Shown in pieces: positions 12,805-22,953 of a stretch of DNA of 64,000 nucleotides. The position numbers and the translations under genes were made by a program. Every line of letters begins with the position of its first letter. Position 1 is the stretch's first letter. The stretch comes from Thozetella sp. PMI_491 (lineage: Eukaryota > Ascomycota > Sordariomycetes > Chaetosphaeriales > Chaetosphaeriaceae): positions 48,098 to 112,097 of the forward strand of contig MU270133.1 in NCBI GenBank assembly GCA_021432635.1, given 5' to 3'. The notes beneath the pieces were generated by a model. It was given only the letters and a program-made list of their open reading frames with translations. It had not been told where the DNA came from and did not search any database.

Positions 12805-13476
12805 GCAAGGCTGCGTGCTTGCCTACGTACATCCAGGGGCAAGGTGCTGTACATCTGTACAGCGTCGGCGTTGAATAAATCGGGCAGGTAGCGTTGGGAG
12901 GCACAGTCTACATAGCCGCCGCAGCGGACTGACCGTCAGTGCTCTCGTTCTCGCCCTGTCGATGGAGGCAAAAAAAAAAAAAAAGGGCGCCACTCGTCCG
13001 TTTCGGCATCCCAAGCGCCCAGACCCCGATAGAGCGAATCTACGTTGTATACCTAAATCCTCTCCGGCCGGAAGCCGCCCAACGTCGATGTTGGCAATTG
13101 CCGACGACGGCGGAACTGCTGCCACCTTTCTAGAGGCTCTACACGCGTTTGGCGAGCTCCCAAAGCCCTAAAAGGGCACAAATGCTCAAATTTAAACAAA
13201 CGTGACCAGCGGGGCACGTTGTCATGTGGCCCGTGCTCCCCGCATTTTTTTGGAGCCGGGGGAATTGACCATGCCAGTGAAATCTCGAAAACCTAACTTC
13301 GGTTCCATCGTCACGACACCTCAGTCTTGACTTGCCGACCTGCCACCGCGTCGACCCCCGGGACATGTGCTACTAGCTAGGCACCTGCCCGCCCTCATCC
13401 ATCTTCCCCAGAACCACCCGTTTGTCGTCACAACGAGTCACCGTCTTGATAGGCGAACCTGGGAATCGGCGGCAAG

Positions 13477-14896
13477 ATGTCGGTCGCCTCAAAGGTGCGT
13501 CTGGCCCAAACTGCTCCACGGCCCAGCTCAGGTCGTCAATCCTCGTCGCCGAGCTGCCCCCCCCAATCGCGCGCATCAACTAGAGCATCTATTGTCCTTC
13601 TCTGATGCCCCTGATCACTGGTACTCGTGGCTGACCTAATATTGCCTGCGCGCAGAACCTTTACGACCTTCTAGGTATTGTCTCCTGCGTCCATTGCAGA
13701 AGGAAAGCTCTGCTCGCCGGGGCTGGCTACTGACAAATTTGGTGCTTAGGTAACGACGATGACGGCGAGGCCGCCCCGTCCGCACCCGTGAAGACCGTCG
13801 ACAAGACATCAACCCACACGGCCAAGCGCAACACCGACGGCGTCGCCCCTTCCAAGGGGCCCGCTATTGGTGGTAACCGACGAGGCGGAGCCGTCGGCGG
13901 CAACGAAGGTGGTGAGTGGCCCATCAAACCCCGAGAGCCTTGATTCAGCTGGAGCTAGACCTTGATGATTGACCGTTGTCTTTGCCACAGCCTTCCGTGA
14001 TCGCAATGCTGGCAGCGACCGCAACCGCGGCAAGTCCACCGACGAGGCACCCCGTGGTGGACCCCGTGGCGGCCGTGACGCCCGTGGCCGTGGAGGTGAG
14101 TCCCCTCCGACGAGGCGACGGACACCAACGACGGACTAGCTGACTATTTCGAACGTAGGCCGCGGCGGTCGGTTCCGCAGCGATAAGGATGATCGCCACA
14201 CCAAGGGACTGCCTTCGTGAGTTACACCGCCATTTGCGATCCTGCCGCCTCCATTAACCAGACCGCAGTGGTTCCGAGAAGCAGGCCGCGCAGAGCTGGG
14301 GCGCCACTGAGGGCAACGCCGAGCTGAAGGATGAGCAGGCCGGCGAGGCCATTGCGCAGTCTGAGGCCAAGGATGCCGAGGCCGAGGCCGTCGCCGAGGA
14401 GCCCGAGGAGCCCGAGGAGAAGCACATGACTCTGGACGCCTACCTCGCCCAGCAGGCCGAGAAGCGCCTAGGACTCGAGGCCGACCACAAGATCCGCAAG
14501 GCCAACGAGGGCAGCAAGGAGAACAAGAAGTGGGCCACCGCCAAGGCCCTCGCCAAGGAGGAGGATGAGGACTTCATCGCCGGCTCTGGAGGCAAGGCCA
14601 AGCGCGAGCGCGAGCGCAAGACCAGGCAGGTCGTCGAGATCGACCAGACCTGGGTCGAGCCGGACCGTGCTGCCGGCGCTAGTCGCGGCGGACGTGGCGG
14701 CCGCGGAGGACGTGGCGGCCCTCGTGGCGACTTCCGCGGTGGACGTGGTGGTGCCCCCCGTGGCGACTTCCCTGGTGGACGTGGTGGTGCCCCCCGCGGT
14801 GACTTCCGCGGCGGCCGTGGCGGTGCTGCCCCTCGTGGCGGCAGCGCCAGCCTCAACACCAGCGATGAGAAGGCTTTCCCTAGCCTCGGCGCCTAG
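13477..14896 (+). CDS. STM1: Stm1-like ribosome/telomere-associated RNA-binding protein with RGG tail
   Basis: Six exons, 13477-13494, 13656-13674, 13750-13911, 13991-14095, 14159-14216 and 14269-14896, give 329 residues. Introns are 161, 75, 79, 63 and 52 bp with matching phases. The N-terminus MSVASKNLYDLLGNDDDGE is typical of fungal Stm1 proteins. The middle contains the HABP4/PAI-RBP1-type segment (EEKHMTLDAYLAQQ) and a basic helical region. The C-terminus is a run of RGG/RGD repeats encoded by near-identical DNA repeats. The short final motif KAFPSLGA is also seen in RNA-binding proteins. In yeast, Stm1 clamps idle ribosomes, helps preserve them under starvation and binds G-quadruplex nucleic acid; the same role is inferred here. 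The many tiny 5' exons are characteristic and easily missed by gene finders. Confidence 0.92.
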
Positions 14897-15953
14897 GAGG
14901 TGCCGGCTCAATCGACCCCACCGGAGCACCCTGGAGCGGGCTCCCACTTCTCTCATGTTAACTGAGATCCAAGGCGGTGGTGATTCATAAGGAGGGGGGG
15001 GGTTCAAGGAACAGGAGGCATCCAAAGCCTGCTCGGTAGTCTTGGGTTTGCTCTAGGGCGGACGTCTTGCACTCGGTATCTCTGGGATGCTCTTTCCCCA
15101 AGCATGAAAAACTTTCAGAAAAGCACACAAAATCCATTCCACGTTGTTGGCTGTCTTCAAAAGGAGTTGCACCATCCTTCTAGCCCTCCTTCCGGCGCGC
15201 TGTTCGCCCGAGCAAATGTGTTTTGGAAGATGGCTGGCTTCGGCGGAGGGGGAAATGGATGTCCTGGGCTTCTTTTACGGTTGCCGATTTTTCGACATCT
15301 CTGTACTGGTAGAAAAACTGGTTTGTTCTTCAGTTGCTCATACTTGTTGTTGCCCCTTTCTGTCCGTGAGTCGACCTCGCTGCCAGGGGGGGTTGAACAC
15401 CGTGATCTTCACCTCGACTAAGGGATGTCCCGATGCCTCATGACCTAACCGCCGCCCCCAATCCTTACCGGGGAGAGCCTCCGTTACTTGTGTGGGTGTG
15501 GCTCTCCCTCCTGACAGCTGCTCCCCAATATCTCTTGGCGCATGCTCCGGTACTTGGCGAACATCCCCTTTGTCCAGCAGCCAGCTTTAGGCCTCAAAGG
15601 CGCTTTGCCTATTGACGCGCCCCAGGTACCTTGGCAACCACTTTGTTCTCCTACACAAAGCGTTTGTGCATCTCTATCTGGCAACTGTCCTCTGGGTTGG
15701 AAGTGCCGAGGGGACTCTCTAAGCTCTACATAAGCCCCAGTTGAGCAGAATCCCCTCTACAACGCGCCTCCTTTTCTCTCGGGTATTCTCTATGGTCTAG
15801 GGGTAAGCCTTAGACAACAGTGGCATAACCTGATCCTGCGTCCTGTCTCCCCAATTCAGTTGTAGTCTTGCTGCTTCCGGACCATATACGTCCTGCACGT
15901 ACGCGCACCATTTTCTTTCAGTTCTCTCCAGTCTCCTAGGGAATATCTCTAGC
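14897..15953. other. Intergenic / 3' flank of the Stm1-like gene
   Basis: This stretch probably holds the 3' UTR of the Stm1-like gene and the promoter and leader of the next ORF. No further gene is supported. A GGTCTAGGGGTAA segment near 15793 looks like a tRNA D-arm but has no matching T-arm. Confidence 0.5.
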
Positions 15954-16931
15954 ATGGGTCTAGCGAACTCTAGAGCCGATATGAGTGCAGCTCGCACCTC
16001 ACGCCATAGCCCCGAGAGCACCTGGAAGCAACAGAGCACCCACTTCGTGGGAGAACCAGAGGCACCAGCAATACTGCCCTTGAAAAAGATGGGCTGTAAT
16101 GGAGAAATCTACACTGAGGATGGCGTCCCTTTCACATCTAGTACTAGGATTCAAGACCCCTTAGTTGCCGGCTGTGTCAAGACGGCCAACGGGACTACTA
16201 TCCCCAAGGGTCCATCACCAAAGGAGAGTGTAAAGCTACGAATCGACATAGGCGCTATGAATCCTTTACATCCCTATACCGAGGAAGTGGTACCAAGGCA
16301 AGCGCGGCCGCTGACGCCCTACCCTGAGGGCCCATCTGCTCTGTGGACGCCGTGTCCAACGACCGCAACATTGGAAGCCATTCGGGAAGAAGAAGACGGT
16401 TTCACCTCTTATATAGATGATGCCAGCGACTGCGAATCATTCAAAAGCCTCGGGACAGTGTGGTCCATGGATATGGACAGCCCGAGACGATTTAATCATA
16501 GGGACTCGCTCAGTCTCGACAGAGCCAAGCGGCTCCGACGACCGCGCGGCCCCCCCAAGAGCAAGCTCCCGCTACCACGACGGCCGAAGAAGGTAAGGCA
16601 GAGACGGCACGGTGGCAACGCTACAGTGAGCAACGAGACGAGCACAGAATCGGACACGTCCCTGATCGGCCCTCAGCCACGGGGAGGGCAGCCTCAATCC
16701 GGTATCGAGTATCCGCCCAACCCAATGTTTGCCCCGAAGGAGGGCACTGGCGAGAGATTTTTGGCTCGTTTGTCTCTGGTGGGTACCCTGACCTCAAAGA
16801 TACACAGCGCGGCGTTGCCCCTGGTTAGCCTCGAGGCGGCAATCAGACAGCCGTATCGCCAGTTGCGCAAATCTAGCCGGCTGGATCGGCTGAAGAGGTC
16901 ACTCGGCCGGCTTGTTCGTCCTAGATCTTAG
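15954..16931 (+). CDS. Uncharacterised basic protein, 325 residues
   Basis: This is a single-exon ORF from an ATG at 15954 to TAG at 16931. I do not recognise a family. Visible features are an N-terminal MGLANS (Gly at position 2, so N-myristoylation is conceivable but unproven), a stretch ending in an acidic segment (IREEEDGFTSYIDDASDCE), a strongly basic Arg/Pro region (about residues 190-225) that could act as a nuclear localisation or RNA-binding segment, and a basic helical C-terminus (LRKSSRLDRLKRSLGRLV). It has no signal peptide or convincing membrane segment. It is convergent with the MFS gene. Its length and lack of stops favour a real gene, but it may be lineage-specific. Confidence 0.6.
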   Translation: MGLANSRADMSAARTSRHSPESTWKQQSTHFVGEPEAPAILPLKKMGCNGEIYTEDGVPFTSSTRIQDPLVAGCVKTANGTTIPKGPSPKESVKLRIDIGAMNPLHPYTEEVVPRQARPLTPYPEGPSALWTPCPTTATLEAIREEEDGFTSYIDDASDCESFKSLGTVWSMDMDSPRRFNHRDSLSLDRAKRLRRPRGPPKSKLPLPRRPKKVRQRRHGGNATVSNETSTESDTSLIGPQPRGGQPQSGIEYPPNPMFAPKEGTGERFLARLSLVGTLTSKIHSAALPLVSLEAAIRQPYRQLRKSSRLDRLKRSLGRLVRPRS

Positions 16932-17211
16932 AGACGATGGGATCAAAGCTCGGGGAGCTGGCAATCTTAATAGAGCGGCCGGCATAGAGCAGTGGATAGT
17001 TCATGCGATGCTCGAAGTATACATTGTATCCCAGGAACGAATTGGCTCTTGTTCGGCATAGGTCCGAGCCTAGCTATTGGTATTTATTTTTGGTTTTTAT
17101 AACTCGAGCAAGTGCTACTTTTGGACTGTTCTTATGTACAGGTAGGTACATTGCAAATACTATATGCCATTAGGTTATGTCCGTGTCGTTTGTACAAGTT
17201 CTTCTTTTGCA

Positions 17212-19088
17212 TCAGTCCTGTGCCCTGCGCCTTGCTGCTTTGCCGATGTCGATAGTTATGCTCGCGATCAAGAGAATCGCGTTGAAGATCGCCATGATGT
17301 AGAAGGGTGCACCCATAGACCACGTGTCAAAGAGGTACCCGCCCAGCTTGGTTAGCAGGAGGATGGCCGCGCCACCGCACCACGAATAGACACCGGCAAT
17401 GGAGCCCTTCAGGCGAACCCTGGAGACAGTGTCCTCTGGCAGGGCTACCTCATTCTCCAGCAATGGCGCCGTTTCACTGGCACCGCTGCCTGTCTCGATG
17501 ACAGTTTCCTGGTCTCCATTGGACCTCGTAATAACGTTCACCATGTCGACCTGGAGGACGCCTTGTCCGAGCGAACCGAGACTACACACAATCGCGCCGA
17601 TCTGGCTAATTCCTATGAGACCAGCGAGGAGAAAGACGACGGGACTTCCGCCTCGGCCGTCGATGTCTTTGAACTCAGGACTGGGAAGCTGAGGAAACGC
17701 GATGTACCCGACAATGCCGAGCACAGTCGCCACGATGATGGGGATGTTGAATTTTCCAGACCGGCTCGAGAGGTAGCCAAAAAGGGGAGAGCATATGAGA
17801 CCCATGAGCTGAGCAACACCAGTCAAGATGGAAGAGAGGATGTAAGCCTGCCTACACTCCTCCTTAAGCTCGGGAGAAGGATCGTTGGGAGACCCCTGGC
17901 AAAAGCCATTCCTCATGAAGAATGAGTTTACGAATAGGGGTACAAATAGAGATATGGCAACGGTTGACGCACGAGCGACAAAACCTCCTAGGTATCCAAT
18001 GGTGATCAAAGGGTCGGTGAAACCCAAGTGCACCGAGTCCTTGAGGAGGTGCCAATATGGCAGGAGTTTCTGTGGCCTATGTTAGGACGGTGGACAGGCG
18101 CCGTTGGTGCTGGGGAACTGATAGACATACTTGCTTTGGGGCGGTGCTCCTTTCTTCCGAGGCTGTGCCATCTGGATTCGATCCCTTAAGACCCAGGAGC
18201 ATGGCCCAGCCCTTACCGTCTTCTCCTTTTAGGTTGCGGAGGCCGAAGAAGACGAAGATAGCAACCAAGAACGACACGCTTCCAACTACGTAGAAGCTGT
18301 CCGCGACCGCCTCACCCAATGTCACTCCTTCAATCTTGCTGAACCGGGCTGGTAGGGGCAGGAATATAGAGAGAGCCACGAGAGCGCCGCAGCCAGTGAA
18401 CAGGCCCACGAAACCGGCTAGCGCCGAGGGCTTGCTCCTGTTCTCGGAGCCTGCGCTACCTCGAAGAGGGATATCGCCGACTTGGTTTCGGTAATTTTCT
18501 GGCGTGACGGTCGCCTGTGAGTCCATCGACAGGGCGACGCTATTCCGAGCGCGGGCTGGTCGTGTGGTATGGTCCCGGGCTGCGTTCTCACTGTCGTCGG
18601 TCAGGGAGGGGAGTATGGCCGTGACCATGGTCGCCCTGGAGATGTGATTAGTTACGAACTATCGTCGTGCTCAGCATCATGGCCACCTACGCAGCTGTCG
18701 CCCCGATAGCGAAGAAGATGCGCGCCAGCAGCAGCTGGGGGTAGACGTTGCGCGCCTGGACGAAGAGAAAGAGGGCGAGCCCAATTGTGGTGTACCCGAT
18801 CACAGCTACAAGACGGACTCCCAACCGGTCCGAGACCAGGCCCCAGACCGGGCATGCGATGAGAGCGACCACCTCGTCCGCGAAGCCGAGCGTGCCGGCG
18901 ATGTCGCCCACGCCATGCTTGACGCCGATCAGGTCGGTGATGACGAAGGAAACGCTGCTGTTCAAGAAGACCAGGAAGGAGATACTGAAGAGGGAGATGC
19001 CGAGTAGGTAGGTCACTGCCTGTAGCGCCGTGGTGCTGGCCGAGAAGGGCAGATAGCCGAGAAGAGAATGGCTCCGTGGTGGCGCCAT
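17212..19088 (-). CDS. Major facilitator superfamily transporter
   Basis: Three exons, 18691-19088, 18131-18635 and 17212-18069, encode 586 residues. Introns 18636-18690 (GTAGGT donor) and 18070-18130 (GTATGT donor, CCTAAC branch) are in phase. The ATG at 19088 begins a short cytoplasmic N-terminus before TM1. The loop between TM2 and TM3 has the MFS signature (WGLVSDRLGVRLVAVIGY, from GxxxDRxGRR). About 12 membrane segments are split by a long charged loop at roughly residues 145-200 that contains many Ser/Thr/Arg. A second large loop before the last segments carries SETAPLLENE. The substrate cannot be told from sequence. It shares a 675-bp divergent upstream region with the sideroflexin gene and its 3' end faces the orphan ORF 280 bp away. 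Confidence 0.88.
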
Positions 19089-19763
19089 TGCTGGAATCCC
19101 CCGCCGACGCGCCTGCAGAGGGTTTGGGCCAGTGCGATAAGAGAAGCTCCCGAGGTCCCGCGGGGATATGATTCCGGAGGTTGGCCACTCTGTTCCAGCA
19201 CGGAAAACAGCGACAAAGCTTGGGTGGAGGGATAAGACCGACCCTATGAGCTCGGTCGCATGGCGGAGGGTCCTAACGTCGACGAGCCTCGTCCGTCCGA
19301 GGTCGTTGTTTGTTTTCGTTTACGGAGCAGGAGCAGTTTCCCAAGGCCTATCCCTGGAGGTTTTAGAGGGAAATCGCGGCGTCATCCTTGCGTGAGCTCT
19401 CGGACGGCCGCCGGCACTAAGTCGCTACGGGCGAGGGACAGAGCGCTCGCAGCGCTTAGTCATCGCTCTTGTCACCCTCTTGCCCCGCTTGTAGCGTGTA
19501 GCACGCGTGGTGCCTTCTGTACCGAGATCGGCCCATATGCGGGAAGCTACAGCACCAGTCCTAGGCCCTTAAACATCCTCTCACCGCTTTGCGCCGGCAT
19601 TGGGAGCTCGTCCACTTTTTTGTCTTCTTCGCCTGCCCCGATAAGAAGCTCAAGGGCTTCCATCAACACGGTGTCTGTGTCTCCCAGGGCTCCCTCGTCA
19701 CTTGCCTTGCTCAATTGACCCGACAGCCCTGCCATTCTCGCCATTGCCTCTCCGCAACCAGAC
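19089..19763. promoter_or_regulatory. Divergent promoter region, MFS transporter / sideroflexin
   Basis: This 675-bp stretch separates the start codons of two divergently transcribed genes, so both promoters must lie within it or overlap its ends. Its 3' part, near the sideroflexin start, is C/T-rich. No individual factor site is claimed. Confidence 0.5.
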
Positions 19764-21096
19764 ATGTCGGCTTCCCTCCCGGGCTCGAGGGAGCTCCCCG
19801 AGTCCCAGTACGATCTCAACACGTACTGGGGCCGCGTTAGGCATACCGCTGGTATCACAGACCCTAGGTGAGAACAAATAGCGGGGGGCGCAAGAGAGGT
19901 TGCACTACGGTGTGTGGTTCCCTTCGATATGCTGTCGAGCGCGCAGTTCAGTGCCGAGGCGCAGGTGGAAGAAAGATATATGGGGAGGAAAGGAGGAAGG
20001 GAGATGCGTTGTCTACACATTCCGGCATAGACTAACGCGGCCTGTCTTGCCATCTAGTACGCTGTTCGTCGGCCAGACGGGGCTCGAGAGAGCCAAGCAC
20101 CTCATCACGTCCTACAAGCAGGGCGAGATCAAGCAGATGACTCCGGAGCTATGGAAAGCCAAGAAGATTGTCGACTCGACATTACATCCGGGTACGGGCC
20201 CCTTCCCGGCCGATCCAGGTCCATTGTTGGCTGACCAGCTCTACAGACACGGGGGAGCCAGTGTTTCTGCCTTTCCGGATGTCTTGCTTCGTCCTTTCCA
20301 ATCTGGTCGTGACGGTCGGCATGTTGACCCCGGGGTTGGGTGTAAGTTTACCTTTGCTGGACGTTGTACCATCGCCAACACAGTCTAACCGAACATCTTC
20401 TCGCAGAACCGGGGCACCATTGCCTGGCAGGTCGCCAACCAGTCCCTCAACGTCGCGATCAACTACTCCAACGCGAACAAGTCCTCCCCCCTCTCCTACG
20501 CCAAGCTAGCCCAATCCTACTTCCTCGCTGTCGGCGCCTCTTGTTCGGTGGCGGTGGGATTGAACAGCATTGTGCCTCGCCTCAAGTCGCTCGCGCCGTC
20601 CACGCGTCTCATCCTCGGCCGTTTGGTGCCTTTCGCCGCCGTCGCCAGCGCCGGTGCGCTCAACGTCTTCCTCATGCGGGGCGAGGAAATGCGCACCGGC
20701 ATCGACGTATTCCCCGTGCTGTCGGAGGCAGACAAGGCCAAACTGGCGTCCGAGGGTAAGGCTGAGAGCGAGGTGCCTAGCCTCGGCAGGAGCAAGAAGG
20801 CGGCGACCTTGGCCGTGGCGGAGACGGCGCTGAGCCGGGTGCTCAACAGCTCGCCCATCATGGTGATCCCGCCATTGGTCTTGGTGCGTCTGCAGCGGTC
20901 CGAGTGGCTGAAGAAGAACCCGAGATACACAACTCCCGTGAACCTGGGCTTGATCCTGGTCACGAGCTACGCGGTGCTGCCTCTCGCGCTGGCGGCGTTC
21001 CCGCAGCGTCAGAAAGTCAACGCAGACAGCCTGGAGGAGGAATTCCACGGCAAAGGTGGCGAGGGTGGGCTCGTGGTGTTCAACAGGGGCATCTGA
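19764..21096 (+). CDS. FSF1: Sideroflexin, mitochondrial inner-membrane serine carrier
   Basis: Four exons, 19764-19867, 20058-20191, 20247-20341 and 20407-21096, give 340 residues. Donors GTGAGA, GTACGG and GTAAGT and their acceptors agree in phase. The N-terminus LPESQYDLNTYWGRVRH followed by DPSTLFV is the conserved start of the Mtc/sideroflexin family. The segments TGEPVFLPFRMSCF, WQVANQSLNVAINYSNAN and LNVFLMRGEEMRTGI are family hallmarks. About five hydrophobic segments follow. Animal sideroflexin-1 imports serine into mitochondria for one-carbon metabolism; Fsf1 is the yeast member. The same role is inferred. The length is normal for the family. Confidence 0.95.
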
Positions 21097-22905
21097 GGAA
21101 GGGGCAGATAGACGGGAGTCGGGGGTGCGGGCGCGGGCGCGGGTGATTGGATTAGGATATGCCTAGTCCCGGGTTTCGCACGACAGGCTTGGAGTTTCAC
21201 GGTGATTGCACTGGACAAGAGGCATGCTATATCTGTCTCAAAGAGAAAGAGGATCCTGCCTCTCTTTTCGAGAAGAAGCTGGAGGAGATTCAGGGGTGAG
21301 CGGTTCTGCCTTTCAAGCATTTCCTAGCCGGCGGGCTATCCGCCAATCCACATACGCATACCCGAGGAAGCAGTGGTAGAAGAAGATAAAGAGGCGCCGC
21401 TCAAAGCGTGCATTCCATCGGCCCCACTGGCCAACGCACTGGGAGTGAGTGGCAGATCATGACACAGCCGACCGTCTCCGTTAGACGGGAAGATCGACCA
21501 GCCGGCTGGGATGCCCCGCGATCCGCCTGGGGGCAGAGCCCAGGAGCAGAGGCGTTCCGGCCACGAACCTGGAATCCGCCCGCGCAGATCGAGGAGGAAA
21601 CGAACTCTGGAAACGCCTGGGGCGGTGTTTCAGTCCCGGGCGTTGCCTGTCAGGGAGAATTTGTGACAAGTTTGGACGACGACACGCCCACTCTTCTGCG
21701 TGTCAGGCGTCGGGTCGAGTATAAACGTGGACAGTCGGTCTCGCTTCCGCGCCACCTCCAAGAAGACACCTGACGACAGCTGGTGCTATATACCTGGGCA
21801 TTTGCCCCCCCTATGGGGCCGTGCCGAGGGGCCACCACCACCTTGGGGAGACTTTCTTATTGGGGTGTCAGCCGATATGCACGCGTTCTGGACCCTCTGG
21901 CCGGGGTAGTTTCTCTCGGCGAAAAGGCTGCGGCACACTTTGGTGCAAGTGCCCGAGCAGCTTCCTGCGCTACCACGCAACAGAAGGATGGCGGTTCGGG
22001 GGGCACGGAAGGAGCCTGCCTAGCAACGGACCATTGGTTTTTCGTACTAGCTGATTCTCACGGTCGAGCCACCGGATATTTGACGGTAGATGAAGACCGA
22101 GGCCGCCAGCCCTCGGGCAGAAAGCCCCCCCCGGCGGCTGGATCGCTACAGATCCTCTATCGGAAAAACCCCTTGGTAGCAAGGCTCAGCCTGTGGGCTA
22201 TATCGCTTTTCCTACGGAGTAAGACCGAGGGCATCCCAAGTGGGCGGAACCAAAGCGGGCCCGTGTCTGGCCGCTGCTCAGGTCGAGTAAGATGGGAATA
22301 AAAACGCCCGCTAGGCAGTGGCACGGCGGCATCGAGCCGATGGCAGATCCAGCAGCCCGGCGCTCCGACGAAGGCGTAAGAAGAGGGGCACTTACTGACC
22401 CGTCCAGTGGGAGAAAAGGGGCCGGGGCTACGAGGAGCGAGCCAACTGCTCCGGCCTCAGCCAAACGGAGGGGGGGAGCGACTGCAGTTCAGTAGGAACT
22501 AACAGCCAAGGAGGCGCCCCAGACGGTCAGCCGGGGGGGCTAGAGGAGGGGGGGGCTGTCTGCACAGAGGGAGCCCCTCACTCTGACGTAGCAGACGGAG
22601 GCGAGGATGCGATGCACGCCCAGGCGGGACGTGTTCGTTTGTGTGACAGTTGGGATGCAGAGCTCACGAGCCGGCGACTGCCAGTGCTAGCCGTCCACCG
22701 ATACAGCCGGAGAAGGAGAAGGGGCCAGCGATGGACAGCAAGGGCAGGGCTACGTCGTGCACGTCACTGCATGTCTCAAAACAAGACACGCCGGTTGCAT
22801 GCTGTACGAGGCGAGAGAAAAGACGACGGGGCGTGTTGGCTTGTCAGATGGGCCATTTCGGGCACCACCACGGCTATGAAATCATAACGCACGACGTTCT
22901 GTGGG

Positions 22906-22953
<48 letters not shown>

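Larger units (their letters stand above)
5407..13476. other. 8-kb gene-free stretch between two divergent genes
   Basis: Neither strand has a coding region that can be supported. Open frames of up to about 170 codons occur, as expected in GC-rich DNA, but many start at GTG/TTG and none shows a domain or consistent splicing. The stretch contains an inverted repeat near 6094, paired CAG and AGGC microsatellites near 9768-9840, a 9-bp tandem repeat near 12778 and several homopolymer runs. It could hold long 5' leaders, regulatory DNA or non-coding RNA; the sequence does not decide. Confidence 0.55.

Noticed and set aside
15790-15850. tRNA-like segment (GGTCTAGGGGTAA resembling a D-arm)
   Set aside because: No acceptor stem, anticodon stem or T-arm can be built around it.
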